DNA of 64,000 nt from UBA8524 sp964215915 (GCA_964215915.1 CAXPEB010000066.1:1-64000); one strand, 5' to 3'; shown: positions 34,141 through 44,007, counted from the first letter of the stretch. Notes: generated by a model from the sequence alone, not told the origin. Program-made: numbers and translations.

Positions 34141-35433
34141 ATGCTGTACCACCTTTTTCAATACCTCGATAAGCATTTTGACCTGGCCGGAGCCGGGGTC
34201 TTTCAATACCTGTCTTTCCGTACGGCGGCAGCCATCATTCTGTCGCTGATCATCTCCCTGGTTTTTGGCAAACGCTTGATCAACTGGCTGCAAGGCAAAC
34301 AGGTAGCGGACGAAATACGCGATCTGGGACTGAAAGGCGAGGAGCAGAAACGTGGAACTCCCACCATGGGCGGGATCATTATCCTCATGGCCATCATCAT
34401 TCCCACCCTGCTATTTGCCCGTATCGAGAACCTCTATATCACTTTGATCCTCGTAAGTACGGTGTGGCTGGGTTTTATCGGGTTTCTTGATGACTATATC
34501 AAAGTATTCAAAAAGGACAAGCGCGGGCTTGCCGGCCGGTTCAAGATCATGGGCCAGGTGGGCCTGGGACTTATCGTAGGAAGCACCCTGTACTTCAGTG
34601 AGGTGGTGCGTGTCCGGAATTACATCACCAAGGAGCAGGCGATCGAACAAGCTGGTCCGGAGGTGTTTTCCGAAACCTATACGTTCGATGCCAGCAAGGG
34701 AGAAGTGGGGCGCTTCATTGACCAGGGCGATACGCTTTACTACCTGGATGCCAAATCCATGGCCACCACCATTCCCTTTATCAAGGAAAATGAGTTCAAC
34801 TATGCCGCCATCACCCATGCAATGGGGGATAACAATGGTCGTATGAACTGGCTGCTGTATGTATTGATCGTCACCTTCATCATCACGGCGGTATCTAACG
34901 GAGCCAATATTACAGATGGTATTGACGGGCTGGCTGCAGGAACTTCGGCCATCATCGGGCTGATCCTCGGGGTATTTGCTTACCTCTCCGGGAATATCCT
35001 CTTTTCCAATTACCTGAACATCATGTATATCCCCAACCTGGGAGAACTGGTGATCTTCTCCGGGGCTTTTGTCGGTGCCTGTATCGGGTTTCTGTGGTAT
35101 AACTCCTTTCCGGCACAGGTGTTTATGGGCGATACCGGAAGCCTTGCCCTGGGTGGAGTGATCGCCACGCTGGCTATCATGGTTCGTAAGGAACTGCTTA
35201 TTCCTATTCTCTGCGGCATTTTCCTCGTGGAAAATCTCAGTGTGATGATACAGGTAAGCTACTTCAAGTACACGAAAAAGAAATACGGTGAAGGCCGGCG
35301 CATATTCCTCATGTCGCCGCTGCACCACCATTACCAGAAGAAAGGATACCACGAAGCCAAGATCGTAACCCGCTTCTGGATCATCGGGATCTTCCTGGCC
35401 ATACTCACCGTAATCACCCTAAAACTGCGCTGA
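34141..35433 (+). CDS. mraY: Phospho-N-acetylmuramoyl-pentapeptide transferase
   Basis: 430 aa, ten-helix enzyme that transfers phospho-MurNAc-pentapeptide to undecaprenyl phosphate to form lipid I. Conserved motifs are KRGTPTMGGI near 62, FLDDYIKVFKK near 120, NITDGIDGLAAG near 260, GNTDS-like MGDTGSLALGG near 335 and MSPLHHHYQKKGY near 385. At 430 aa it is longer than the 360-aa E. coli type. The extra 60-70 residues lie in one loop (about 155-225) after the FLDDY helix, which is the pattern in this phylum. It has a 3-nt gap after murE and shares its last base with murD. Confidence 0.97.
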   Translation: MLYHLFQYLDKHFDLAGAGVFQYLSFRTAAAIILSLIISLVFGKRLINWLQGKQVADEIRDLGLKGEEQKRGTPTMGGIIILMAIIIPTLLFARIENLYITLILVSTVWLGFIGFLDDYIKVFKKDKRGLAGRFKIMGQVGLGLIVGSTLYFSEVVRVRNYITKEQAIEQAGPEVFSETYTFDASKGEVGRFIDQGDTLYYLDAKSMATTIPFIKENEFNYAAITHAMGDNNGRMNWLLYVLIVTFIITAVSNGANITDGIDGLAAGTSAIIGLILGVFAYLSGNILFSNYLNIMYIPNLGELVIFSGAFVGACIGFLWYNSFPAQVFMGDTGSLALGGVIATLAIMVRKELLIPILCGIFLVENLSVMIQVSYFKYTKKKYGEGRRIFLMSPLHHHYQKKGYHEAKIVTRFWIIGIFLAILTVITLKLR

Positions 35434-36788
35434 TGGAAAAAAGGCTGGTCATATTGGGGGCAGGCGAAAGCGGAACAGGTACCGCCATCCTGGGCAAAGC
35501 CCGGGGTTGGGAGGTGTTTGTTTCCGACCTGGGAACCATTCAGTCCCGGTATAAAACCGAACTGGACGGGGAAGGTATCGCCTGGGAGGAAGGCCGGCAT
35601 AGCGAGGAAAAGATATTGAATGCCAGCGAGGTGGTGAAAAGTCCGGGAATCCCCGATAAGGCCCCGCTGGTAAGAAAACTGAAAGAAGCCGGGATACCCG
35701 TTATCTCCGAGCTGGAGTTTGCTTCCCGCTATACGGATGCCAGGCTGATCGGCATTACCGGTACCAACGGTAAAACCACCACTACTTCACTTATCCATCA
35801 CATTTTTACTAAGGCCGGACTGAATGCCGGGCTGGCCGGGAATATCGGCGCCAGCTTCGCCCGGCAGGTGGCCCGGGAAAACCGCGATTACTATATCCTG
35901 GAGATCAGCAGCTTTCAGCTTGACGGCTGTTACGATATGCGCCTTCACGGGGCAGTATTGTGCAACATCACCCCCGATCACCTCGACCGCTACGATTACA
36001 AACTGGAGAACTACATCGCTTCCAAGTTCCGGATCACCCGGAACCAGACGGCAGAAGATGTTTTCGTGTACTGTGGAGACGATCCCATCACCCTGGAATG
36101 GATGGACCGATTTCCCATTAATGCTCAAAAGATCCCTTTCACCCTCAATGCACAAAGCCCACAACATAATGGGGCTGGAGCCTGGCTGGAAGGGGAATAT
36201 ATCCATATACAAACCCAAAAACCGGAAAACACATTTACCATGGCAATACAAGAACTCTCGCTAAGAGGCAAGCACAACACTTACAACTCCATGGCTGCCG
36301 CCATCATCTCCAATGCTTTCAGCATTCGTAAGGAGGTGATTCGTGAAAGCCTTTCCGATTTCCAGAATGTGGAGCACCGCCTGGAAAGCCTCGGAAAGGT
36401 GAAAGGAGTGGAATTCATTAATGACTCCAAGGCTACCAATGTCAACTCGGCCTGGTATGCCCTGGAAAGTATGGATCGCCCTGTGATCTGGATTGCCGGG
36501 GGAGTGGACAAAGGCAATGATTACAGCCTGCTCCAGAACCTGGTGAAGGAAAAGGTACGCATCATCGTATGCCTGGGTACCGACAACCGTAAGATTCATG
36601 AGGCCTTTTCCAAAGATGTGGACATGATCCTCAATACCACTTCCATGCAGGAAGCGGTGAACGTGGCGTACCACATGGCCAATAAAGAGGAAGCGGTGCT
36701 GCTTTCGCCGGCCTGTGCCAGCTTCGACCTTTTTGAGAACTATGAAGACCGCGGCCGGCAGTTTAAAAAATTTGTGAAAAACCTGTAA
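35433..36788 (+). CDS. murD: UDP-N-acetylmuramoyl-L-alanine--D-glutamate ligase
   Basis: 451 aa cytoplasmic ligase that adds D-Glu. The N-terminal uridine-binding domain (LVILGAGESGTGTAIL) is followed by ITGTNGKTTTTSL near 108-120, the central domain with LEISSFQLD and CNITPDHLDRYD, and the C-terminal domain with FINDSKATNVNS and LLSPACASFDLFENYEDRG. All expected blocks and a normal length are present. Its start overlaps the mraY stop by one base. Confidence 0.97.
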   Translation: MEKRLVILGAGESGTGTAILGKARGWEVFVSDLGTIQSRYKTELDGEGIAWEEGRHSEEKILNASEVVKSPGIPDKAPLVRKLKEAGIPVISELEFASRYTDARLIGITGTNGKTTTTSLIHHIFTKAGLNAGLAGNIGASFARQVARENRDYYILEISSFQLDGCYDMRLHGAVLCNITPDHLDRYDYKLENYIASKFRITRNQTAEDVFVYCGDDPITLEWMDRFPINAQKIPFTLNAQSPQHNGAGAWLEGEYIHIQTQKPENTFTMAIQELSLRGKHNTYNSMAAAIISNAFSIRKEVIRESLSDFQNVEHRLESLGKVKGVEFINDSKATNVNSAWYALESMDRPVIWIAGGVDKGNDYSLLQNLVKEKVRIIVCLGTDNRKIHEAFSKDVDMILNTTSMQEAVNVAYHMANKEEAVLLSPACASFDLFENYEDRGRQFKKFVKNL

Positions 36789-36791
36789 ACG

Positions 36792-37982
36792 ATGAACTGG
36801 CTGTTCAATAGAGTAAAAGGAGACCGCTTCATCTGGGCGATCGTCATTGTGCTGTACCTATTCGGCCTGCTGGCCGTTTACAGTGCAACGGGGTCGCTTG
36901 CGTTCAAACGCGACGGAAATACGGAATTCTTTTTCTTCAAACAGCTGGCCTTTATCCTGATCGGTTTGGGCATGATGTGGTTGTGCCATCTGCTCGATTA
37001 CCGATACTATTCGCGTATTGCCCAACTCCTGCTTTACCTGTCTTTTCCGTTGCTGGCGTATACCCTGTTCTTTGGGGTGGAAATCAATAATGCGGCACGC
37101 TGGCTGGCTATTCCCGGTACCGGACTGACTTTTCAGACTTCCGATCTGGCCAAACTTGCGTTGATCATGTATGTGGCGCGCTTTCTCTCAAAAAGCCAGG
37201 ATTATATCCACGATTTCCGCAAGGCCTTTATCCCCATCCTTGCTTCTGTTACCCTGATCTGCCTGCTCATTGCCCCGGCAAACCTTTCTACGGCCCTGGT
37301 GCTGTTTTCCACCTGCCTGTTGCTGATGTTCCTGGGGCGTATCCCCGTGCGCTATATCCTGTTGGTGGTAGGTACGGGAGTGGCTGGCTTTGTTCTGGCG
37401 GCAACACTGGTGCTCAATATTCCCGATGAGAAACTGGAAGGCTTTGCCCGCCTTCCTACCTGGAAAAACCGTATCGAGAGCTTCCTGAGTGATGAAGAGA
37501 ACATCAACGAAGATTACCAAAATATTCAGGCGAAGATTGCCATTGCTCGCGGCGGGCTGATGGGAAAAGGACCCGGAAACTCCGTACAGCGTAATTTCCT
37601 GCCGGAGTCGTATTCGGATTTTATCTATGCCATTATCCTGGAAGAATACGGCCTGATGGGAGGGGCCTTCCTGATCGTGATCTACCTGCTTTTGCTGTTC
37701 CGCTCTATCCGTATTGTCATACGCAGCCCGCGTGCTTTTGGGGCACTGTTGGCGGTAGGGTTAAGTTTCAGTCTGGTGGTTCAGGCCTTTATTAATATGG
37801 GGGTAGCCGTGAATGTTTTCCCGGTTACGGGCCTGGCACTGCCGCTTATCAGTATGGGAGGAACCTCTACCTTGTTTACCAGTATTGCATTCGGGATCAT
37901 ACTTAGTGTCAGCCGCGACTCGGAGCCCGAGGAAGAAGAACCGGCGGCAAAAGAGGAAGGAGGTAACGTTGTCGTTGCGTAG
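36792..37982 (+). CDS. ftsW: Peptidoglycan glycosyltransferase FtsW (SEDS family)
   Basis: 396 aa with ten predicted membrane helices. SEDS-family motifs are visible: AVYSATGS in helix 1, NNAARWLAIPGTGLTFQTSDLAKLALI near 98, and in the C-terminal third NFLPESYSDFIYAIILEEYGLMG and GLALPLISMGGTSTLFT. With the division PBP it polymerises septal peptidoglycan. The last codons lie within an acidic, Lys/Glu-rich tail whose DNA also holds a strong Shine-Dalgarno for murG. Confidence 0.96.
   Translation: MNWLFNRVKGDRFIWAIVIVLYLFGLLAVYSATGSLAFKRDGNTEFFFFKQLAFILIGLGMMWLCHLLDYRYYSRIAQLLLYLSFPLLAYTLFFGVEINNAARWLAIPGTGLTFQTSDLAKLALIMYVARFLSKSQDYIHDFRKAFIPILASVTLICLLIAPANLSTALVLFSTCLLLMFLGRIPVRYILLVVGTGVAGFVLAATLVLNIPDEKLEGFARLPTWKNRIESFLSDEENINEDYQNIQAKIAIARGGLMGKGPGNSVQRNFLPESYSDFIYAIILEEYGLMGGAFLIVIYLLLLFRSIRIVIRSPRAFGALLAVGLSFSLVVQAFINMGVAVNVFPVTGLALPLISMGGTSTLFTSIAFGIILSVSRDSEPEEEEPAAKEEGGNVVVA
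37957..37964 (+). promoter_or_regulatory. Strong Shine-Dalgarno of murG inside ftsW
   Basis: AAGGAGGT, a near-perfect anti-16S match, inside the last ftsW codons. It is 4 nt from the TTG at 37969 and 10 nt from the TTG at 37975. Such sites are uncommon in Bacteroidota, where most genes lack a Shine-Dalgarno, so it supports a non-ATG murG start here. Confidence 0.6.
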
Positions 37983-39060
37983 TGTGATTATATCGGGTGG
38001 AGGAACCGGAGGTCATATCTTCCCTGCGGTGGCCATCGCCAATGAGATCCGGGAGCAGTACCCGGAATGCAATATCCTTTTCGTGGGTGCAAAGGGGCGA
38101 ATGGAAATGACTCGTGTACCGGAGGCAGGCTATGATATAGAAGGGCTGGATATTGCCGGGCTTCAGCGTAAACTCGATCCATCCAATTTCCTCTTGCCAT
38201 TCAAAGTATTGAAAAGTTACCGCCAGGCTTCTGCCATACTGAACCGGTTCAAACCGCAGGTGGCCGTTGGGGTAGGAGGCTATGCCAGCGGGCCGCTGCT
38301 TTTTGCAGCCCAGATGAAAGGCATTCCCACGCTGATCCAGGAACAGAACAGTTATGCCGGCCTGACCAACAAAATGCTCGCCCGAAATGCCAGTCGCATT
38401 TGTGTGGCCTATCCGGGTATGGAAAGCTATTTCCCTGCCCATAAGCTGGTGCTTACCGGTAATCCGGTTCGTGATGAGATGGTGGATACGGAAGGCAAAA
38501 AAGCGGAGGCGCTTCAGTTCTTCGGCCTGAGTCCGGATCAGCCCGTGGTTCTTTCCATTGGCGGAAGCCTGGGAGCCCGAAGCCTGAACAGGGCTTTACA
38601 CGAACATATTAACCGTTTTCCGGACAGTGGGGTGCAACTGATCTGGCAAACCGGAAAGCACTATGCGGAAAAGGCTGCCGGAGAGAAACAACCGGGCATA
38701 GCCGTAGAGGCTTTTATCAAAAGAATGGACTTGGCCTATGCCGCTGCGGATGTAATTATTTCCCGGGCCGGTGCCATGTCCATTTCAGAGCTCTGCCTTG
38801 TGGGGAAACCCTGTATCCTGGTTCCTTCTCCCAATGTAGCCGAAGACCATCAGACCAAGAATGCCAGGGCATTGGTGGATGCAGGAGCAGCACGTATGAT
38901 CCCCGATGCAGAAGCACAGGAACACCTGGTGGAGGAAGTGCTGCAGTTGCTGAAAAAAACGGAAGATGCCCGGGCTTTGTCCGAGCATATTCGCCGCCTG
39001 GCTATTCCCGATGCGGCCGCCCGGATTGTTGAGGAGCTAAAAAAACTAACCGATGCGTGA
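37969..39060 (+). CDS. murG: UDP-GlcNAc:undecaprenyl-P-P-MurNAc-pentapeptide GlcNAc transferase
   Basis: 363 aa GT28 enzyme that completes lipid II. The N-terminal sugar-binding motif GGGTGGHIFPA begins about residue 10 with this start. Later blocks are AVGVGGYASGPLLFAA, LIQEQNSYAGLTNKML, SIGGSLGARSLN, IWQTGKHY and the acceptor/nucleotide loop SRAGAMSISEL. A longer ORF opens at 37813 but its first 50 residues are Arg/Lys-rich reading-frame noise inside ftsW. No ATG lies near the conserved N-terminus, so the start is a TTG: 37969 fits the Shine-Dalgarno best, with 37975 as the alternative. It overlaps ftsW by 14 bp and murC by 8 bp. Confidence 0.95.
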   Translation: MSLRSVIISGGGTGGHIFPAVAIANEIREQYPECNILFVGAKGRMEMTRVPEAGYDIEGLDIAGLQRKLDPSNFLLPFKVLKSYRQASAILNRFKPQVAVGVGGYASGPLLFAAQMKGIPTLIQEQNSYAGLTNKMLARNASRICVAYPGMESYFPAHKLVLTGNPVRDEMVDTEGKKAEALQFFGLSPDQPVVLSIGGSLGARSLNRALHEHINRFPDSGVQLIWQTGKHYAEKAAGEKQPGIAVEAFIKRMDLAYAAADVIISRAGAMSISELCLVGKPCILVPSPNVAEDHQTKNARALVDAGAARMIPDAEAQEHLVEEVLQLLKKTEDARALSEHIRRLAIPDAAARIVEELKKLTDA

Positions 39061-40426
39061 GTCCTTTTCCCATAGCGCCATCTATTTTCTGGGTATCGGG
39101 GGTATCGGTATGAGTGCACTCGCCAGGTATTTTCAGGCCCTGGGATATACGGTGGCGGGGTACGACAAAACGCCGTCTCCACTTACCCGTGAGTTGGAGG
39201 AGTCGGGAATTGAAATCGTATACCGCGAAGAGGTAGAAGCCCTGCCTGCAGCAATACGTGATCTTGATCCGGATAAAGTACTCTGGGTCTATACGCCTGC
39301 GGTGCCTGCTGCAATGAAACAGCTTGCCTGGTTGCGGGAGCAAGGAATAATGCCCGTTAAAAGAGCCAGGTTGCTGGGTATGGTTACCCAAGGGCGTTAT
39401 GCCCTGGCAGTAGCCGGTACCCACGGTAAAACCACAACCAGCGCTCTGCTGGCACACCTGCTCAGGGCAGCGGGGAAAGACTGTACCGCATTTTTGGGGG
39501 GCATTTCCGTAAACTATGGTACCAACTACCTGGAAGCTACCGATGTGGAAGACGCCCCGGTAGTGGTGGAAGCCGATGAATTCGACCGTTCCTTTTTACA
39601 GCTTCGGCCCAATTGTGCGATTGTGACCTCGGTGGACGCAGATCACCTGGACATTTACGGAGGAGCTGAAAGCTTCCGGCAGGGTTTTGAAGATTTTGTT
39701 ACGTTGTTGCCTGAGGAAGGACTGTTATTGCAGCGCAAAGGACTGAATCTGGTCACCGGCGCCACGCAGTATACATACGCTGCCGGAGAAGAAGCCGATT
39801 ATGCCGCACTCAATATTCGTATTGGCGACGGTGCCTATCTCTGGGACCTGAAAACTCCCGATGGCACGCTTCATGACCTGCGTCTGGGTTTGCCCGGAAG
39901 GCACAATATGGAGAATGCCGTAGCGGCTTCTGCCCTGGCATTGTATCGGGGGGTGAAGGAAGAGGAACTTCGGGCCGGACTGGCTTCATTCCTCGGAGTA
40001 AAACGACGCTTTGAAAAGATTGTGGAGCGCCCGGATTGTGTGTATATCGATGACTATGCCCATCATCCCAGGGAGCTCAGTGCCTGTATCGAAAGTGTGC
40101 GGGAACTTTATCCCGGTAAAAAGATCACCGGAATATTTCAGCCGCACCTGTATTCCCGTACCCGTGATTTTATGGATGACTTTGCCAGGAGCCTGAGCCT
40201 GCTGGATGTTTGTGTATTGATGGATATCTACCCGGCCAGAGAACTGCCCGTTGAGGGAGTCAGTTCTGCAGCGTTACTGAAAAGAATTACCTGTGCCGAA
40301 AAAGAGCTGTTGTCTGCGGAAGCGATACCCGCGTGGGTGCGCAGAGAGCAGCCGGAGCTTTTACTTACTCTGGGTGCCGGCGATATTGATCGACTGGTGC
40401 CGCAACTCAGGGAGGTGTTGGTATGA
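39053..40426 (+). CDS. murC: UDP-N-acetylmuramate--L-alanine ligase
   Basis: 457 aa ligase that adds the first amino acid to UDP-MurNAc. The N-terminal YFLGIGGIGMSALARYF (12-28) is the uridine-binding fold. VAGTHGKTTTSALLAHL starts near 120. The central domain has VVVEADEFDRSFLQL and SVDADHLDIYGG, and the C-terminal domain has VYIDDYAHHPRELSA and FQPHLYSRTRDFMDDFA. The family length is normal. It overlaps murG by 8 bp and ftsQ by 4 bp. Confidence 0.97.
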   Translation: MRESFSHSAIYFLGIGGIGMSALARYFQALGYTVAGYDKTPSPLTRELEESGIEIVYREEVEALPAAIRDLDPDKVLWVYTPAVPAAMKQLAWLREQGIMPVKRARLLGMVTQGRYALAVAGTHGKTTTSALLAHLLRAAGKDCTAFLGGISVNYGTNYLEATDVEDAPVVVEADEFDRSFLQLRPNCAIVTSVDADHLDIYGGAESFRQGFEDFVTLLPEEGLLLQRKGLNLVTGATQYTYAAGEEADYAALNIRIGDGAYLWDLKTPDGTLHDLRLGLPGRHNMENAVAASALALYRGVKEEELRAGLASFLGVKRRFEKIVERPDCVYIDDYAHHPRELSACIESVRELYPGKKITGIFQPHLYSRTRDFMDDFARSLSLLDVCVLMDIYPARELPVEGVSSAALLKRITCAEKELLSAEAIPAWVRREQPELLLTLGAGDIDRLVPQLREVLV

Positions 40427-41205
40427 AAATACGCGGCTGGTCATTGATTCGTATCCTGCAGCTGAGCCTGTGGACACTATTGATCCTGGGAATCCTGATC
40501 ATTTGGGGCTTTGCCCGTTCGGGTCAGGACAGCATGTTGGTTAGGGAGGTCAGTATCCGCTTCACGCCAAATACCGAAATGGTGTTTACAGACTGGAATG
40601 ATGTGGCGCTGATGCTTACAGGCGATGGCAATGTTGCCGCAATGCAGGGCAAACCCGTTTCGTTGTATGATGTAGGGAAGCTGGAACGAACCCTGGAAGA
40701 GAGCCCTTATATCCGTAATGCCGAAGTATACACGGAATTGGATGGGGTGTTGAAGATCGATGTGGAACAACGCAGGCCCATCCTTCGGGTATTCAGGCAA
40801 GACAGTAAGGGGTTTTATGTGGATGAAGAAGGGTGGAAGATGCCCCTGTCACCCCGGTATTCCGCAAGGGTGCCTGTGGTTAGGGGAGCCATTGCCGAAG
40901 GGTATGAGGGAAACGACAGTATACGCACGGAACAACTGGCCGATGTGTATGGATTGGTTCTTAAGCTGAAGGCAGATGATTTTTGGGACAGGCAGATTGA
41001 TGAGATCCATATTGACAGCAAGGGCGAATATGTATTGATCCCGAAAATCGGGAGTCAGCGTATTCTTTTGGGAGACAGTAAGGACCTGGAAGAAAAGTTA
41101 TACCGCCTTAAGATGTTTTACCGCCATGCCATGAACCGCGTGGGCTGGACGACCTATAGAGTGATTAATTTAAAGTACAGTGGGCAGGTTGTGTGCGAAA
41201 AATAG
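40423..41205 (+). CDS. ftsQ: Cell division protein FtsQ-like
   Basis: 260 aa with one membrane helix near residues 12-31 and a periplasmic rest. A POTRA-like part (about 40-110) contains LERTLEESPYIRNAEVYTELDGVLKIDVEQRRPILRVF, the conserved beta-strand and helix of FtsQ/DivIB, followed by the beta domain. FtsQ links early and late divisome parts. Primary sequence is only weakly conserved across phyla; location between murC and ftsA supports the call. It overlaps murC by 4 bp. The gap to ftsA is 33 nt. Confidence 0.92.
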   Translation: MKIRGWSLIRILQLSLWTLLILGILIIWGFARSGQDSMLVREVSIRFTPNTEMVFTDWNDVALMLTGDGNVAAMQGKPVSLYDVGKLERTLEESPYIRNAEVYTELDGVLKIDVEQRRPILRVFRQDSKGFYVDEEGWKMPLSPRYSARVPVVRGAIAEGYEGNDSIRTEQLADVYGLVLKLKADDFWDRQIDEIHIDSKGEYVLIPKIGSQRILLGDSKDLEEKLYRLKMFYRHAMNRVGWTTYRVINLKYSGQVVCEK

Positions 41206-41238
41206 CCACATCCATGCCGGATAAATCGATATAATTGG

Positions 41239-42558
41239 ATGAGTATGCAGAACTCCAAAATCATAGTCGGACTGGATATAGGCACCACCAAGGTGTGTGC
41301 GATCGTTGGTCGTTACAACGAATTCGGAAAAGTAGATGTGCTGGGCATGGGAAAAGCCGATTCCCACGGGGTTTCGCGTGGAGTGGTCAGCAATATCAAC
41401 AAAACCGTGGATGCCATCCACAAAGCGGTGGAAGAAGCTTCCGAGCGCTCCGGAGTGGATATCAAGACGGTGCATGTAGGGATTGCCGGACAGCATATCC
41501 GCAGCCTTCAGCACCGTGGTATCATCGCTCGTAGCAATGTGGATAACGAGATTGATGCGGCGGATCTGGCCAAACTGGAGGCCGATATGCATAAGCTGGC
41601 CATTGCGCCGGGAGATCAGATACTGCATGTATTGCCACAGGAGTATATGGTAGACAATGAGCCGGGGATCAAAGACCCGGTAGGAATGAGTGGGGTAAGG
41701 CTGGAAGGAAACTTCCATGTGATCACGGCATCCATCAATGCAGCACGTAATATATATAAGTGTGTAAGGCTTGCCGGGCTCGAAGTTGCCGACCTCATCC
41801 TGGAACCGCTTGCTTCTTCCGAGGCGGTGCTCAGTCCCGAAGAACTGGAAGCAGGAGTTGCCCTGGTTGACATTGGTGGCGGTACCACAGACATAGCCAT
41901 CTTCCATGACGGTATTATCCGCCATACTGCCGTTATTCCTTATGGAGGTAACGTAATTACCGAAGATATCCGGGAAGGCTGCAATGTAATGCGCGATCAT
42001 GCAGAACTGCTCAAACTGAAATTCGGTTCCGCACTGGCGGAAGAGACCAAACAGAACGAGATTATTTCCATACCGGGGCTACGCGGCCGGGAGCCTAAAG
42101 AGATCGGGGTACGCAACCTGGCCAGGATCATACAGGCCCGTGTCGAAGAAATTTTCGAACTGGTTTATTGTGAGGTTAAGAATAGCGGGCTGGAGAAAAA
42201 ACTCATCGGGGGCATTGTGGTTACCGGTGGCGGGTCACAGCTGAAACACATCACACACCTTATAGAATACATTACCGGACTGGATGCCCGAATCGGTTAT
42301 CCGAACGAACACCTGGCCAAAGGAATGGTGGAAGAGGTGAAGAGCCCGATGTATGCCACGGGTATCGGTTTGCTGATCAAAGGACTTAAAACCCAGGATC
42401 GCGAAGAGAAAAAAGCGAACGGAACGGGCCCGCAGACCCAGGCCGAAAAAAGAGAGGCTACCAGCCAACGGCAGCGCCTCGGGTTCCTCAATAACATTAA
42501 GAACAAGTTTGAGGAGTTCATGAAAAACGACGGAGATTTTGAAGATTATAAAAACTAA
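41239..42558 (+). CDS. ftsA: Cell division protein FtsA (actin-like)
   Basis: 439 aa actin-fold ATPase that tethers FtsZ to the membrane. It has IIVGLDIGTTKVCAIVGRY at the N-terminus (phosphate 1), the SHS2/1C region with DIKTVHVGIAGQHIRSLQH, phosphate 2 in VALVDIGGGTTDIAIFHDG near 210 and the adenosine motif GGIVVTGGGSQLKHI near 320. The C-terminus (about 395-435; RLGFLNNIKNKFEEFM) is an amphipathic helix expected to bind the membrane. The second ATG, two codons on, is an equal start option. Confidence 0.97.
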   Translation: MSMQNSKIIVGLDIGTTKVCAIVGRYNEFGKVDVLGMGKADSHGVSRGVVSNINKTVDAIHKAVEEASERSGVDIKTVHVGIAGQHIRSLQHRGIIARSNVDNEIDAADLAKLEADMHKLAIAPGDQILHVLPQEYMVDNEPGIKDPVGMSGVRLEGNFHVITASINAARNIYKCVRLAGLEVADLILEPLASSEAVLSPEELEAGVALVDIGGGTTDIAIFHDGIIRHTAVIPYGGNVITEDIREGCNVMRDHAELLKLKFGSALAEETKQNEIISIPGLRGREPKEIGVRNLARIIQARVEEIFELVYCEVKNSGLEKKLIGGIVVTGGGSQLKHITHLIEYITGLDARIGYPNEHLAKGMVEEVKSPMYATGIGLLIKGLKTQDREEKKANGTGPQTQAEKREATSQRQRLGFLNNIKNKFEEFMKNDGDFEDYKN

Positions 42559-42570
42559 GTGCCAGATACC

Positions 42571-43983
42571 ATGACGAAAGAGCCGAAATTTATCGTAGAC
42601 CTTCCCAAAGAACGTTCGTCGATCATCAAAGTGATCGGTGTGGGAGGAGGAGGCAGCAATGCCGTCAATCACATGTTCCGTCAGGGTATTGCCGGCGTGG
42701 ATTTTTTTGTCTGCAATACCGACTCACAGGCATTGGAACTGAGTCCGGTGCCCAATAAAATTGCAATAGGAAATCACCTTACAGAAGGACTCGGTGCCGG
42801 ACAGGAACCGGAGATCGGGAAAAAGGCGGCACTGGAAAGTATCGAAGACATCATCGATCGTCTCGGGGTAAATACCAAAATGCTCTTTGTAACGGCTGGC
42901 CTCGGAGGGGGTACCGGAACCGGTGCTGCTCCTGTTATTGCAGCTACAGCCAAAGAGTTGGGGATTCTTACCGTGGCGATCATCACTACTCCTTTCCGTT
43001 TTGAAGGAAAGAAAAAGACCGAGCAGGCTCAGCGCGGATTGGAAGAGATCCGTCGTTGTGTGGATGCGCTTCTGGTTATCTCCAATGATAAGCTGATCGA
43101 GATGTACGGGAATCTGTCGCTGAGTAATGCCTTTTCTCATGCCGATAATGTCCTGACCATTGCCGCCAAAGGTATTGCGGAGATCATTACCCTGAAGGGA
43201 ATTATGAACGTGGACTTTGCCGACGTAAAGACGGCCATGACGGATAGCGGAGTAGCCATTATGGGGAACGGAGTGGCCGAAGGAGAGAACAGGGCTATTG
43301 ATGCTGCCCGCACTGCGTTGGAGTCTCCCTTACTGGATGAAAACCGTATCCGTGGCGCTAAGAATATCCTGCTAAATATTACGTATGGCACCGAAGAGAT
43401 TTTGATGGAGGAAGCTGCTTCCATCAATGAATTCTTCCAGGACCAGGCCGGCATGACTGCCAACCTCAAATGGGGTTATTGCAAGGATGAGAATCTGGGA
43501 AAGAAACTTTCCGTTACGATCATAGCTACCGGTTTCGAATCTAAGGAGAATACACTGCGTCAGCAGGAGGAGAGTAAAGTACGTATCAATCTCGAGACTT
43601 CTGAAAAGGAGGAGAAGAGTGAAACTGCAACCGGTACGGAAAAAACCGGCGATTTGTTCACCGGAGCGGAAGAAAAACAGCCTGTAGCCGAAGAGCAAGC
43701 GGATGCCGTTGAAGCCGCGAGTCAGGAGGATATGGATGCGGAACGAATTCGGCGGATCAAGGAAAGAATGCAGCAGTTGCGCAATTTGAGCAACACCTAC
43801 AATTCTCCCAATGGGGTGGATGAGTTGCACGATGAACCTGCCTATATGCGAAGGAAGGTGGATTTTGAGGAAGTCAAGCCATCTTCTGAAAACAGTATCT
43901 CACGCTATTCCCTTTTTGAAGACGAAGAGAAAAAACCCGAAATTCGGAAGAACAACAGTTTCCTGCATGACAATGTAGACTGA
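42571..43983 (+). CDS. ftsZ: Cell division protein FtsZ (tubulin-like GTPase)
   Basis: 470 aa from the ATG at 42571; a GTG at 42559 directly after the ftsA stop is the alternative. The GTPase domain (about 15-320) shows GVGGGGSNAVNHM, the tubulin signature GGGTGTGAAPVIA near 112, FRFEGKKKTEQA and NVDFADVKTAM. A long acidic, disordered linker (about 330-440) follows, and the extreme C-terminus (NNSFLHDNVD) is the short conserved peptide region that binds FtsA. It closes the division cluster and is followed by a terminator. Confidence 0.97.
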   Translation: MTKEPKFIVDLPKERSSIIKVIGVGGGGSNAVNHMFRQGIAGVDFFVCNTDSQALELSPVPNKIAIGNHLTEGLGAGQEPEIGKKAALESIEDIIDRLGVNTKMLFVTAGLGGGTGTGAAPVIAATAKELGILTVAIITTPFRFEGKKKTEQAQRGLEEIRRCVDALLVISNDKLIEMYGNLSLSNAFSHADNVLTIAAKGIAEIITLKGIMNVDFADVKTAMTDSGVAIMGNGVAEGENRAIDAARTALESPLLDENRIRGAKNILLNITYGTEEILMEEAASINEFFQDQAGMTANLKWGYCKDENLGKKLSVTIIATGFESKENTLRQQEESKVRINLETSEKEEKSETATGTEKTGDLFTGAEEKQPVAEEQADAVEAASQEDMDAERIRRIKERMQQLRNLSNTYNSPNGVDELHDEPAYMRRKVDFEEVKPSSENSISRYSLFEDEEKKPEIRKNNSFLHDNVD

Positions 43984-44007
43984 TCCGAAATCCCGTAGAA
44001 TTTATTG

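Noticed and set aside
37813..37968. A 52-codon extension of murG upstream
   Set aside because: The extension is inside ftsW, is Arg/Lys-rich and lacks similarity to MurG; the TTG start next to the Shine-Dalgarno fits better.
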